DNA of 18,685 nt from Triangularia verruculosa (lineage: Eukaryota; Ascomycota; Sordariomycetes; Sordariales; Podosporaceae). Position numbers and translations under genes: made by a program. Within the stretch, counting starts at the first letter, position 1, and the number at the start of each line of letters is the position of its first letter. The notes under the pieces were generated by a model. It saw only the letters and a program-made list of their open reading frames with translations. It searched no databases and was not told the origin of the DNA. The DNA lies in contig MU864117.1 of NCBI GenBank assembly GCA_033296885.1, positions 1-18,685 on the forward strand, read 5' to 3'. Below, piece after piece: positions 9,913 through 18,437 of the stretch.

Positions 9913-11586
9913 CTAGGAAGCAACTACAATTATATTAGAAACGGCTGAATCAGATGATTCCCCAGCCTCCTGGCAAGTGCGCGCGTTATGGCCAGGCTTG
10001 CCGCACACACCACAGCACCGAACCCTCGCACGATCTCCCCCTACATTACTACTATCCGGCTACATTTCTTACACTCCCTCCCTATCCACGGCCTTCTGAT
10101 CCAATAGATCCTATACCTCTTGTATAGTAAGTAACCCTCCAAGCCTCACACATATTTTTTTAGCTCTCCGGCGTTTACTTAGTACCTTATTGGCCTTACG
10201 GAGTAAAGAGACCTCTACACAAAGGAAAGCTACTTAGTACATTATAGCCGTTATACCCTTAGTAAGCTGGTCTACCGTAGCTAATATTAAAGTCGGAGAG
10301 CTATTTTAATAGTTAATAATATGAGTCTTAATAAGCGTTAATTATAAGTTAGCTTTTCGAGGGTTATATGGTATTTAGGAGACCTAAGGTTATATAGTGC
10401 TAGGCCATAAGTTTAGAGGTATTAACGTACGAAGCTTTACATCTAATTTAGAAAGCACCTTCTTTAAATCGTATAGTATAAGGCCAGCACCTATAAAGCT
10501 ACCCTATATATTCTTCTCTATTATAGAGGTAAAGAAGGCCTCGCGGAAGGTATAGAAGAATTCGAGCTTATTTATATAGTTAATATATATACGTATTAAA
10601 TCCTCGATTTAACGATCGTACGTTTATTTTAACGGCCTAAAGCAGCTAATATCGAGTAGCTAAAAGAGGTGGGAGGAATATAGAGGTATATAGAGCGTAA
10701 TAATATTATTCTACTAGTAATAGCGCTTGAATTTAGTCGAATAGTAGCTTTTGTAGCTATCGAAGATTAATAACCGGTATTTACTCTTTATATAAGACGC
10801 TATATAATAGTCGAAGTACTTAATCCAATCTAGGCCTACTACATTAGTAGTCCAGTTATTATTAATAGTTACAATACATTAAGTAGATAGTAGGTTATAC
10901 TCGGTATACTAGTTGGTAAGGTGGTACTACGCGGCTAAGATGATGAAAGGAGGGATAGCCTAGCCGAGGGCATTAACTCCCTAGATTACCGTTGCCCATT
11001 CGCGGTTACTAGGCTAGGCTAGTTTCGCTTTACTAAGGCCGTCTAAGGTCGTAACTACTATACCCGCGAAGATAATATCCATTATAAACCTAGTCTCGTC
11101 GAAGTTATAAACATCGTCATCCACGATACTGTACTTAGCCTTAGTGTTCTACATAAGCGCGAACCACTCGCTAATAACCTTTAGATCTTTATATTTAGCC
11201 CTCTGGTAGTCGTATCTACGCGTAAAACGCGTACGGAGCTATAACTAGCGTTTAACGAAGTTATATGCCCAGAGCTTACCAACAAGGGGCGCGTCGTATA
11301 TACATAGCAATTAATTAGCCATATCTTCCACACCACGTAATCTTAGTGGAAAAGCTCACGTATATAGCTCAATAACATATTAAACAATAATATCCTCTTC
11401 GGATTAAGTAAGCTTCTTCGATTTAGGCGTAGTATCGCGTCGTATAGGCCGGCCAGCGCACCAACGCCCTAGAGTCTTACGATCGACTCCATAGATCTTA
11501 GCTGCGGCTCGTTCGCTTAGATTCTTATCGTTTTAAAGCGTTTAGAAGGCTAAAATTATATGGGCTTCATTTAAATTAGAAGGCAT
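9913..11586 (-). pseudogene. Fot1/pogo-type transposase, full length, about 30 stops
   Basis: A single frame of 557 codons runs from ATG (11584-11586) to TAG (9913-9915) with no frameshift. The N-terminus (residues 1-75) is a helix-turn-helix DNA-binding region with the KIYGVDRKTLGRW recognition-helix type of pogo/CENP-B proteins, followed by a second DNA-binding part to about residue 120. The DDE catalytic Asp residues are D163 (in YNFDET), D276 (in LLIFDSY) and D312 (in LLDISCF), so 35 residues separate the last two. NREWATVI*GVNALG*AIPPFII between them is characteristic. Near the C-terminus is a CX2CX4HX4C zinc knuckle (C525, C528, H533, C538; CGVCGKPGHNARTC), as in many fungal Fot1-like transposases. 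It would cut out and insert the element at TA. The stops are TAG/TAA/TGA at Q, W and R positions, so it is dead by RIP. Confidence 0.9.
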
Positions 11587-11637
11587 CTTGGATAGTTGAG
11601 GAAATTGTTGTTGAGTGCGAAGGTGTCATGTCACGAA

Positions 11638-11684
11638 GGAAGTGGGTCACTCGCTTATATAGGTCACTCGCTTATAATATACGT
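11638..11684 (-). repeat. Right terminal inverted repeat of transposon 1
   Basis: 47 bp, the inverted partner of 9823-9869. One of the two internal 17-bp motifs has T instead of C (TGACCTATA). It is followed by the duplicated TA. Confidence 0.9.
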
Positions 11685-11906
11685 TAGTAGGGTATATTCT
11701 TACTATAATTTAAGGAAGTTTTATAGTTTAAACTTAATTCTTTTTTTTTATGATATTACGATTATTTAATATTAAATATCTTTATACTTTAATAAATCTT
11801 AATATTAACTTAATAAAATTAATAAAGAATTTTAAGCCGGTTTTATTAGAAATATAAATATATAAACCTTTATTAATATAAACGAAGGCGTTTAATATTA
11901 ATAATC

Positions 11907-13524
11907 CTGCTTGTGGGGATTTAGGTCCTTGCGAGTAGGGGGGACGTTAAGGTCGAGCGGGTAGAGTAATTGGTTTTAGCTACTTTATAGGTTTATATTT
12001 AATAGGTAATATAAGTACTTAATATTACAATAATATACGATTATTATATATATTTAATTATTAATAAATCCTTTATTATGGTTACTCCTTCCCGACTATA
12101 TCCGACTATTTCTCTTTGAACTAGTTATAATAAGCCTTATATACGGATTTTAAAAGCGATTTTCTTTATTTCTTTAATATAACTTTCTTCTTTTCGATTA
12201 TTTCGATATTTTTAAGTATTTATTTAATATATTAATAATATAAAGTTTATTTTAAATTATAGAATATAAGTACCAAGTTTATTTAAATAAAGTTAAGTAT
12301 TATAGTTTTAATATTTTTAAATACTTTTTTAATTACGGAGGTTACTTTAATATAATTAATATACCAAAAAGTAGAGTAATTCGGTATATTCTCGAATAAG
12401 TATTTAGGGATTTTAAGTTTAAGCTTCGGTAGTATATTTAATAATAATTTAAATAATAGTTTGATATTTATTTATATTAAAATTAATAGTTTTAATATAT
12501 AATAAATTAAGGAGGATATTATATATATATATTCTTTTTTTATACGGCGTACTTTTCACTATAATGTAAATATATTTTATATAATATTCGGTAATTTATT
12601 ATATATTCTTTTTATCGTTTATTATTATAAAAAAAGTAAAAACTTGGCCTATATGTACCAGAGTATTATCAAACTACAGTATAGTATACCCTACTATACT
12701 ATATAGTATAAAGTACTTAAAAATTAATATAAAATTCGGACTTTTAATATACTTATATATATTTTTTTAATATAAACGTTATAAAAAGGTTACGAAAAAA
12801 TATAAAGCGTTATATAAAGTATATTTAAACTATAATAAAAGACTTTTATATATAAAGAAAAATACTTATAAAACTCTTCCTAATTGATTAACTATAAAAC
12901 TAATAACTTTTATATTAACTGTTTTTAAAATACTAATAAAAGCCCTTAAAAATATTAAAAAATATACTACTTAGAATTCACTTCCCGCTATATTTAATAC
13001 GGTATATTATAATATTAATCCTCTTTTTTAAATACCTCGATCATACTGAAGTAATAACTATGATAAAATTAAAGTATAAACTATACTATAATTAGATTAT
13101 AGATAAGTGGTTATATATAATCGGGAAGAAGTAATAATGTCGGAGGATATTAATGGATATTAAAGGATATCGGAGGATATCGGAGAAATAAAATCGGTCG
13201 TATCGTTATAATATTATAAGGCCTATATTATTAGTCAAATATAGGCCTATAAAATAGCTAAAATTAACTACTCTACCCGCTCGACCCCTACGTCCCCCTT
13301 ACTTATAAAGACCTAAGTCCCTACGAGTAGATCGTTTATTATTATTATTATATTTAAATATATATAAATATATTTAAAGTTAAAACTTTTAAGGAAACTT
13401 TTAGTATTAAATATACTTTAGTATAGTAGGGTATACTATTACTATAGTTTAAGGATGTTTTCTAATTTGGACTTAGTTTTTATTTTTTTATTTTTTTATT
13501 CTTTTTATTTTTATTATATTACGA
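11907..13524 (-). mobile_element. R family element, copy D, interrupted by copy E
   Basis: The 3' hairpin is at 11907-11938 (CTGCTTGTGGGGAT, loop, GTCCTTGCGAGTAG on plus), and the 5' end TCGTAATATAAT is at 13524. It is flanked by TATTAATAAT at 11896-11905 and 13525-13534, a 10-11 bp target duplication. After subtracting copy E and its duplication, its length is about 900 bp. It holds the best coding trace of the family (about 12480-12080 on minus: FWYINYIKVTSVIKKVFKN, IFYNLK*TLYY*YIK*ILKN, KSVYKAYYN*FKEK), with stops only where CAA, CAG or TGG is likely to have been. I do not recognise the protein. Confidence 0.7.
12624..13330 (+). mobile_element. R family element, copy E, nested in copy D
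   Basis: The 5' end (AGTAAAAACTTGGCC) begins at about 12624 and the 3' hairpin ends at 13330 (CCCTACGAGTAG). Both sides carry ATCGTTTATT (12614-12623 and 13331-13340), a 10-bp target duplication. It is oriented opposite to its host copy D. At 707 bp it is the shortest copy, with an internal deletion relative to the 900-bp form. The 5' subterminal motif TATAGTATACCCTACTATA is intact. Confidence 0.7.
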
Positions 13525-13818
13525 TATTAATAATCCTTAAATATCAGATCATATATAATTTTCAAACGGTTTCTCCTTTTCGGTATTTACTATAATTCTT
13601 ATTAATATCTTTTCTCTTAAATTTACTTTTAATTTTACTAAAATTTTAATAAATTAAATAAGATCCCTTTCTATTATATAATAATAGAATTTTACGATTT
13701 TTAATATATTAAATTATATAAAAATAATTATTCTATAGTAAATAGATTAAGAAATGTTTTATAAGTATTTTTTTTTATATGCGGAAATCTTTTACTATAG
13801 CTTAAATATACTTTATAT

Positions 13819-14716
13819 CTGCTCGTAGGGACTTAAGTCTTCGTAAGTAGGGGGGATATAAGGGTCGAGTAGGTAGAGTAGTTGGTTTTAGTTATTTTAT
13901 AGGCCTGTATTTAACTTATAACGTAGGTATTTAATATTATAATAATATATAACCGATCTTTATATTTACCTATTAATTAATCCTTTATTATTGTTATTTC
14001 TTTTTAATTATTAACGATTATTTATTTATTAACTATTAACTATACCTTTAATACTCTAACCTTTCAAACGAATTTTTTTATTTTATTATTATCTCCTTAT
14101 ATCTTTCGATAATCGTAATATCCTTTAATATTTACTCGATATAACTTTAATATTTTAAGTATTTTAAAGTATATAAAATTAAGGCGAAATATATTTTAAC
14201 GAAGTTAAATTTAAATATAAATATAGTTTCCGATATTACTTTAATAATTATAATTACTTTAACGATTATAATTATTTCAGCCTCGTTAATATTATTAATA
14301 ATAATATTTAAAGTATAATTATAATATCCGAAGTATAAAAAAATAGGAATTTTATAAATTATAATATTAATTAATATAGTCGATATTTTATTAATAATAG
14401 GGATATTTTTTTAATAAAGATTAATATTAAAATTAATAATTCTTTTAAAATATAATAAATTAAAAAGAGTTTTATAAATATTTTTTTTATATATAGAACT
14501 TTTTTATTATAGTTTAAATATACTTTATATAATATACGATAACTTTTCGTAGCTTTTACATAACGCTTATATTAAAGTATATATAAATATATCGGAAGTC
14601 CGAAAGTTTATAGTAATTCTTAATATACGATGCTTTTTAATATAGTAGGGTATACTATACTGTAGTTTAATAAAGTTTCCTAGTACGCTCGGGCCTAGTT
14701 TTTACCAGTATTACGA
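13819..14716 (-). mobile_element. R family element, copy F (898 bp, complete)
   Basis: This is the cleanest copy. On minus it starts TCGTAATACTGGTAAAAACT at 14716 and ends with the 32-bp hairpin at 13850-13819. It is flanked by the 10-bp duplication TACTTTATAT at 13809-13818 and 14717-14726. It contains the subterminal inverted repeat and a coding trace at about 14350-14000 (NINEAEIIIIVKVIIIIKVISE, LILYTLKYLKY*SYIE*ILKDITIIERYKE) that is colinear with copies A and D. It lies inside copy G, in the same orientation. Confidence 0.75.
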
Positions 14717-14911
14717 TACTTTATATAGCGCTTTATATCTTTTCGTAGCGTTTTTATAGCGTTTATAGTAAAGTATATATAAGTATATCGGAAGTCCGAA
14801 GTGTAAAGAAATTCTTATATATATTATATTATATAGTATAGTAAAGTATATTATATTATTATTTAATAAAACTTTTTAAACTTCGGGCTTAGTTTTTATT
14901 ATTATTATAAT

Positions 14912-15022
14912 ATAAATATAATTATAACTTTTAAAAAAATTAATTTTGTTACAAGTTTCTTTACTTTAATAAAGTTTTTTATTATTTATAACGAAAAATT
15001 ATTAATTATAAATCTTATATAT
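14912..15022 (-). repeat. Probable repeat S fragment between R copies G and J
   Basis: About 110 bp of AT-rich sequence lie between the 5' end of R copy G and the 3' end of copy J. As J is flanked by a target duplication, this should be continuous with the S sequence to the right of J (17826 onward). There is no gene or motif of its own. Confidence 0.35.
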
Positions 15023-15407
15023 ATATTATTATCTACTCGTAAGGACTTAGGTCTTTATAAGTAGGGGGGACGTAAAGGTTAAGCGGGTAGAGTAATTAGT
15101 TTTAGCTATTTTATAGGCCTATATTTAATTAACGTTATAAACTGTATTATATTATAACGATATAACCGATATTTATATTTATTATTATTTATTTTTTTAA
15201 TATCTTCTAATATTTTCTAATATCTTTTAATATCTTTTAATATTCTTTAATATCGTTACTTCTTCCTAATTATATTTAAATACTTCTCTATTACTTAATT
15301 ATAATATACTTTATATTCCGATTTAAAAAAAATACCTCTTTGTATTTCTTTATAATTACTTCGTTTTACTTAACTTATTTAATATCCTTTAGTATTTAAT
15401 TAATATA

Positions 15408-15452
15408 ACGTACTTTATAAGCGAGTGGCGAATATAAGCGAGTGGCGAATCT
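15408..15452 (+). repeat. Left terminal inverted repeat of transposon 2
   Basis: 45 bp, a perfect inverted match to 17228-17272. It contains two head-to-tail copies of TATAAGCGAGTGGCGAA (15416-15432 and 15433-15449). The first 12 bases of the motif equal those in transposon 1; the last five differ. Confidence 0.92.
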
Positions 15453-15496
15453 TCAACTACCCTACAACAACTATTCTTAATTGCAATATAACAATA

Positions 15497-17173
15497 TTAA
15501 GAATTAACGATAATTACATTAGAAGCAGCTGAATCAGATGCTTCTACAGCCTCCTGGCAAGTGCGGGCATTATGGCCAGGCTTGCCGCACACACTATAGC
15601 ACCGAACCTTCGTACGACCCCCCCCTGCACTACTACTACCCGGCTGCGTTTCTTGTACTCCCTCCCCACCTATAGCCCCCTAGCCCAATACCTCCTATGC
15701 ATCCTGTACAGCAAGTGACCCTCCAAGCTGCACACGTGTTCTTTTGGCTCTCCGGCGTTTACTTAATGCCTCGTTGGCCTTACGGAGCGAAGCGTTCTTT
15801 AACCGAAAGAGGGCTACCTAGTGTATTACAACTATCGTACCCTTAGTAAGCTAGTCTACAGTAGCTAATATCGAAGTTAGGGAGCTATTTTAATAGTTAG
15901 TAATGCGAGTCTTAATGAGTGTTAACTGCGAATTAGCTTCTCGGGGGTTATAGGGTATCTAGAAGACCCAAGGTTAGGTAGTGCTAGGTAGTGAGGTTAG
16001 AGGTGATAATAGGGTACGAAGCTTAATATCCAGCTTAGAAAGCACCCTCTCTAAATCGTAAAGCACAAGGCTAACCCCTGCGAAGCCGCCCTGGATATTT
16101 TTTTCGGTAGTGGAGGTAAGGAAGGCCTTGCGAAAGGAGTAGAGGAACTCGAGCTTATTGATGTAGTTGATATATAGGCGCATTAAGTCCTCGATCTAGC
16201 GACCGTACGCCCGCTTCAGCGGCCCAAAGCAGCTAACATCGAATGGCTAAAGGAGGTAAAAGGAATATAGAGGCATGTAAAGAGTAATAATATTATTCTG
16301 TTTATAATAGAGCTCGAATTCGGTCGAATAGTGGCTTTTATGGCCGTCGAGGATTAATAACCGGTATTTGCCTTTCGTACGAGGTACTATATAGAAGTCG
16401 AAATACTTGATCCAATCTAAGCCTATTATATTAGTAGTCTAGCCATTATCGGTGGTTGCGATGCGCCAGTCGGCCGGGAGGTTATACTCGGTGTATTAGT
16501 TGGCGAGGTGGTACTGTGCGGCTAAGATAATAAATGGAGGGATGGCCTAGCTAAGGGCATTGATGCCCTGGATCACTGTTACCTATTCCCGGTTACTAGG
16601 CTAGACCAGTTTTACCTTACTACGGTTATTTAAGGTCGTAACTACTATACTTACGAAAATAATGCCCATTATAAACCCAGTCTTATCGAAGTTATAAATA
16701 TCGTTATCTACAATGCCGTACTTAGCTTTAACGTTCCGTATAAGCGTAAATTACTTACTAATAACCTTTAGATCCTCGCACTTAGCCTTCTGGTAATCGT
16801 ATCTACGCGTATAATACGTTCGGAGCTTTAGCTAGCGTTTAACGAAGTTATATACCTAGAGCTTGCCGATAAGGGGCGCATTGCGTTCGTATAGTAGCTG
16901 GTTAGCTATATCCTTTATACTACGTAACCGAGGAGGAAATGCGCGAGTATATAGCTTAACTATATACTGAACTATCGTCTGCTCTTCCAGATCCGTCAGA
17001 TTGTATAAGTTAGCTAGAAGATCGCGTCGTACATGTCCATTAGCGCGTCGACGGCGTAGTGTAGTCTCTGGAATATTGTATAATTTAGCTGTAGCAAGAA
17101 CACTAAGCTTTTTGTTATTTTGGATAGCCTCGAGTGCTAGAAGGACTCTGGCTTCTTTTAAAGGGCTGCCTAT
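15497..17173 (-). pseudogene. Fot1/pogo-type transposase, full length, start codon lost
   Basis: This is a frame of 559 codons including the stop (TAA, 15497-15499) with no frameshift. The expected start, aligned with transposon 1, reads ATA at 17171-17173, an ATG-to-ATA change of RIP type. Residues 1-104 have no stop codon at all; 17 stops follow. The N-terminal helix-turn-helix region (AKLYNIPETTLRRR) is strongly diverged from transposon 1, whereas from about residue 85 on the two are close. Catalytic D163 (YNFDK; the next residue is Lys where transposon 1 has Glu), D276 (LLILDGHKSH) and D312 (FDVSCFGPLKRAYGR) are all present, in DD35D spacing. In the C-terminal zinc knuckle the first Cys is Tyr (YSVCGKPGHNARTC). 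An ATG-started open stretch at 15974-16183 is only a stop-free part of this frame (residues 331-399). Confidence 0.9.
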
Positions 17174-17227
17174 GGTTTGTTGTGGTAGAAATCAAGTGTG
17201 GAAGAGAGAGAAGATACGTGTTGGTGG

Positions 17228-17272
17228 AGATTCGCCACTCGCTTATATTCGCCACTCGCTTATAAAGTACGT
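17228..17272 (-). repeat. Right terminal inverted repeat of transposon 2
   Basis: 45 bp, the perfect inverted partner of 15408-15452, with the same two internal 17-bp motifs, followed by the duplicated TA at 17273-17274. Confidence 0.92.
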
Positions 17273-17825
17273 TATTTATTATAATTAAATTTTTTAAAAA
17301 TATAAAAAATAAACGTAAAGTTTATATTTATAATATCGATTAATATATTTAGAGTATTATTCGTTATTCTTTATATAATTGTAATTACTTTAGTATTATT
17401 AATATTTTTAAAATAACGAGGTTTAATTATTAAAAAATATTTTATTATATACTTCAGGATTTAAAGTTTTAATAATATATTTTTTAATATTCTTAAGGAT
17501 TTTTATTTATCTTTTAATAGTAATTAATATAAAAGTTATTATTTCTATAGTAAATAGATTAAAAAGAGTTTTATAAACTTTTCTTTTTATATATGGAAGT
17601 CTTTTACTATAGTTTAAATATACTTTATATAATATTTCGTAGCTTTTTATAGCTTTTTTATAGGGTTTACATTAAAGTATACGTAAATATATCAGAGGTT
17701 TAAAGCTTATAGTATTCTTTACACATATTATACTATATAGTATAATAAGGTACACTATACTATTATTTAATAAAGCTTTTTAGGTTTCGGGCCTAATTTT
17801 TACTATTTTTATAATATATTATTAT

Positions 17826-18437
17826 AATAAACTGCTTTAAAAATTATTATTCTTAATCTTTCTTTTGTATATATAAAACTAATTTTTTACTATACTAATA
17901 TAACCAACTATCTCTCCTTTAATAATTTAAATATAAATTCTATTACTTTTAATATATCCTAATATGTCCTAAAAGAAAATAATTTCCTAAAAAAAGGTTC
18001 TTTTATAACGCTATACCCGGCGTTAGTTTTCTTTATAGCTTTAATATTATCGGTTAAAGTTATGTCACGTAATATTATGTAATATTACGTATTTATTATA
18101 TACTTATTATATATACACGGCTTTTAATTATCGAACTTAGTAATATACGTAATATAACGATATAGTTTAAACCTTTTAAATGCCTTTTTTACTATATTAT
18201 TTATTACCGGGCCGATAATTCCTTCGTTAACCGGTAAATTACTTTATAGTATTATAATTCCTATATTAATAGAGATAAAGGAATTATCTTTATTACTTTT
18301 TTACCTTTACTTTTCTTTTACTATTTTATACTTTAATTAAGATATTTAATTTATAGAATTTTATTAAAGTATATTACCTTAATTAGTACTTTCGATAAAC
18401 ATAATTAATATATTAAATATATATAATCAATCGATTT
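17826..18437 (-). repeat. Repeat S, copy 2, with unidentified coding trace
   Basis: About 17970-18437 aligns with the reverse complement of copy 1 (8826-9283), and copy 2 extends further toward J. On minus, one frame from about 18296 to 17826 has only a handful of stops in about 155 codons, while the other two frames are full of them. Readable pieces are SFISINIGIIIL*SNLPV, KRFKLYRYITYITKFDN*KP, TNAGYSVIKEPFFRKLFSF and KISFIYTKERLRIIIFKAVYY. SNLPV, KRFKLY and KFDN*KP recur in copy 1 in the same order. I do not recognise the family. R copies J and G appear to have been inserted into this element. Confidence 0.5.

Larger units (their letters stand above)
9823..11684 (-). mobile_element. Fot1/pogo-like DNA transposon 1 (1862 bp)
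   Basis: The element is flanked by a TA duplication (9821-9822, 11685-11686) and starts and ends with ACGT. It has 47-bp terminal inverted repeats with one mismatch and encodes a single DDE transposase on the minus strand. TA duplication plus a pogo-type transposase of about 557 residues places it in the Fot1/pogo group of Tc1/mariner. It lies inside R copy C. It is less RIP-mutated than its surroundings but carries about 30 in-frame stops. Confidence 0.9.
9284..11761 (-). mobile_element. R family element, copy C, 3'-truncated and interrupted
   Basis: Read on minus, the 5' end TCGTAATATCAT is at 11761. The element continues to 11687, is interrupted by a Fot1-like transposon (9823-11684, TA duplicated at 9821-9822 and 11685-11686), and resumes from 9820 to 9284. 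It lacks roughly the last 290 bp, including the 3' hairpin. The pre-insertion site reads TTTTAGTA-TA-GTAGGGTATA, matching copy D at 13418-13433, which confirms the interruption. A coding trace (YINYIKITSVIKEVFKN, then IFYNLK*TLYC*YIK, at about 9604-9310) closely matches copy D. Confidence 0.65.
11762..14911 (-). mobile_element. R family element, copy G, in three pieces
   Basis: Copy G can be pieced together from 14911-14727 (5' part with the GGCTTAGTTTTTA end), 13818-13535 (middle) and 11895-11762 (further 3'). F is inserted between pieces 1 and 2, D between 2 and 3, and C follows piece 3. The pieces join cleanly at the target duplications of F and D. Removing D restores a frame that stays nearly open across the join (PFENYI*SDI*GLL, then NAFVYINKGLYIYIS), which supports the reconstruction. 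About 290 bp of its 3' end, including the hairpin, is missing. It was itself inserted in repeat S. Joining these pieces is inference from synteny. Confidence 0.5.
15408..17272 (-). mobile_element. Fot1/pogo-like DNA transposon 2 (1865 bp)
   Basis: TA duplications lie at 15406-15407 and 17273-17274, with ACGT at both ends and perfect 45-bp terminal inverted repeats. One transposase is encoded on the minus strand. Size, layout and most of the protein match transposon 1. The repeat motif inside the ends differs (GTGGCGA instead of GTGACCC), and so does the N-terminal protein region. It is inserted within the coding trace of R copy J. It has 17 in-frame stops against about 30 in transposon 1, so it is either younger or less exposed to RIP. 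Confidence 0.9.
15033..17815 (-). mobile_element. R family element, copy J, interrupted by transposon 2
   Basis: The 3' hairpin is at 15033-15064 (CTACTCGTAAGGAC, TTAG, GTCTTTATAAGTAG on plus) and the 5' end at about 17815. It is flanked by ATATTATTAT (15023-15032 and 17816-17825), a 10-bp duplication, though a low-complexity one. Without the inserted Fot1-like transposon (15408-17272 plus TA) it is about 916 bp. The transposon interrupts the coding trace: KVITII*RITN, then IFYIFKKFNYNK on the right of the insertion, and YIN*ILKDIK, then VIIKKYKEVFFL on the left. Confidence 0.65.

Noticed and set aside
15974..16183. Separate small gene of 69 codons on minus
   Set aside because: It is a stop-free section of the transposase 2 frame between the D312 region and the next RIP stop, with the transposase sequence continuing in frame on both sides.
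17001..17288. Plus-strand 95-codon open frame starting with ATG
   Set aside because: It lies antisense to the stop-free N-terminal part of transposase 2 and runs through the terminal inverted repeat and past the element boundary. Its Arg/Ser-rich composition is a shadow of the real minus-strand frame.
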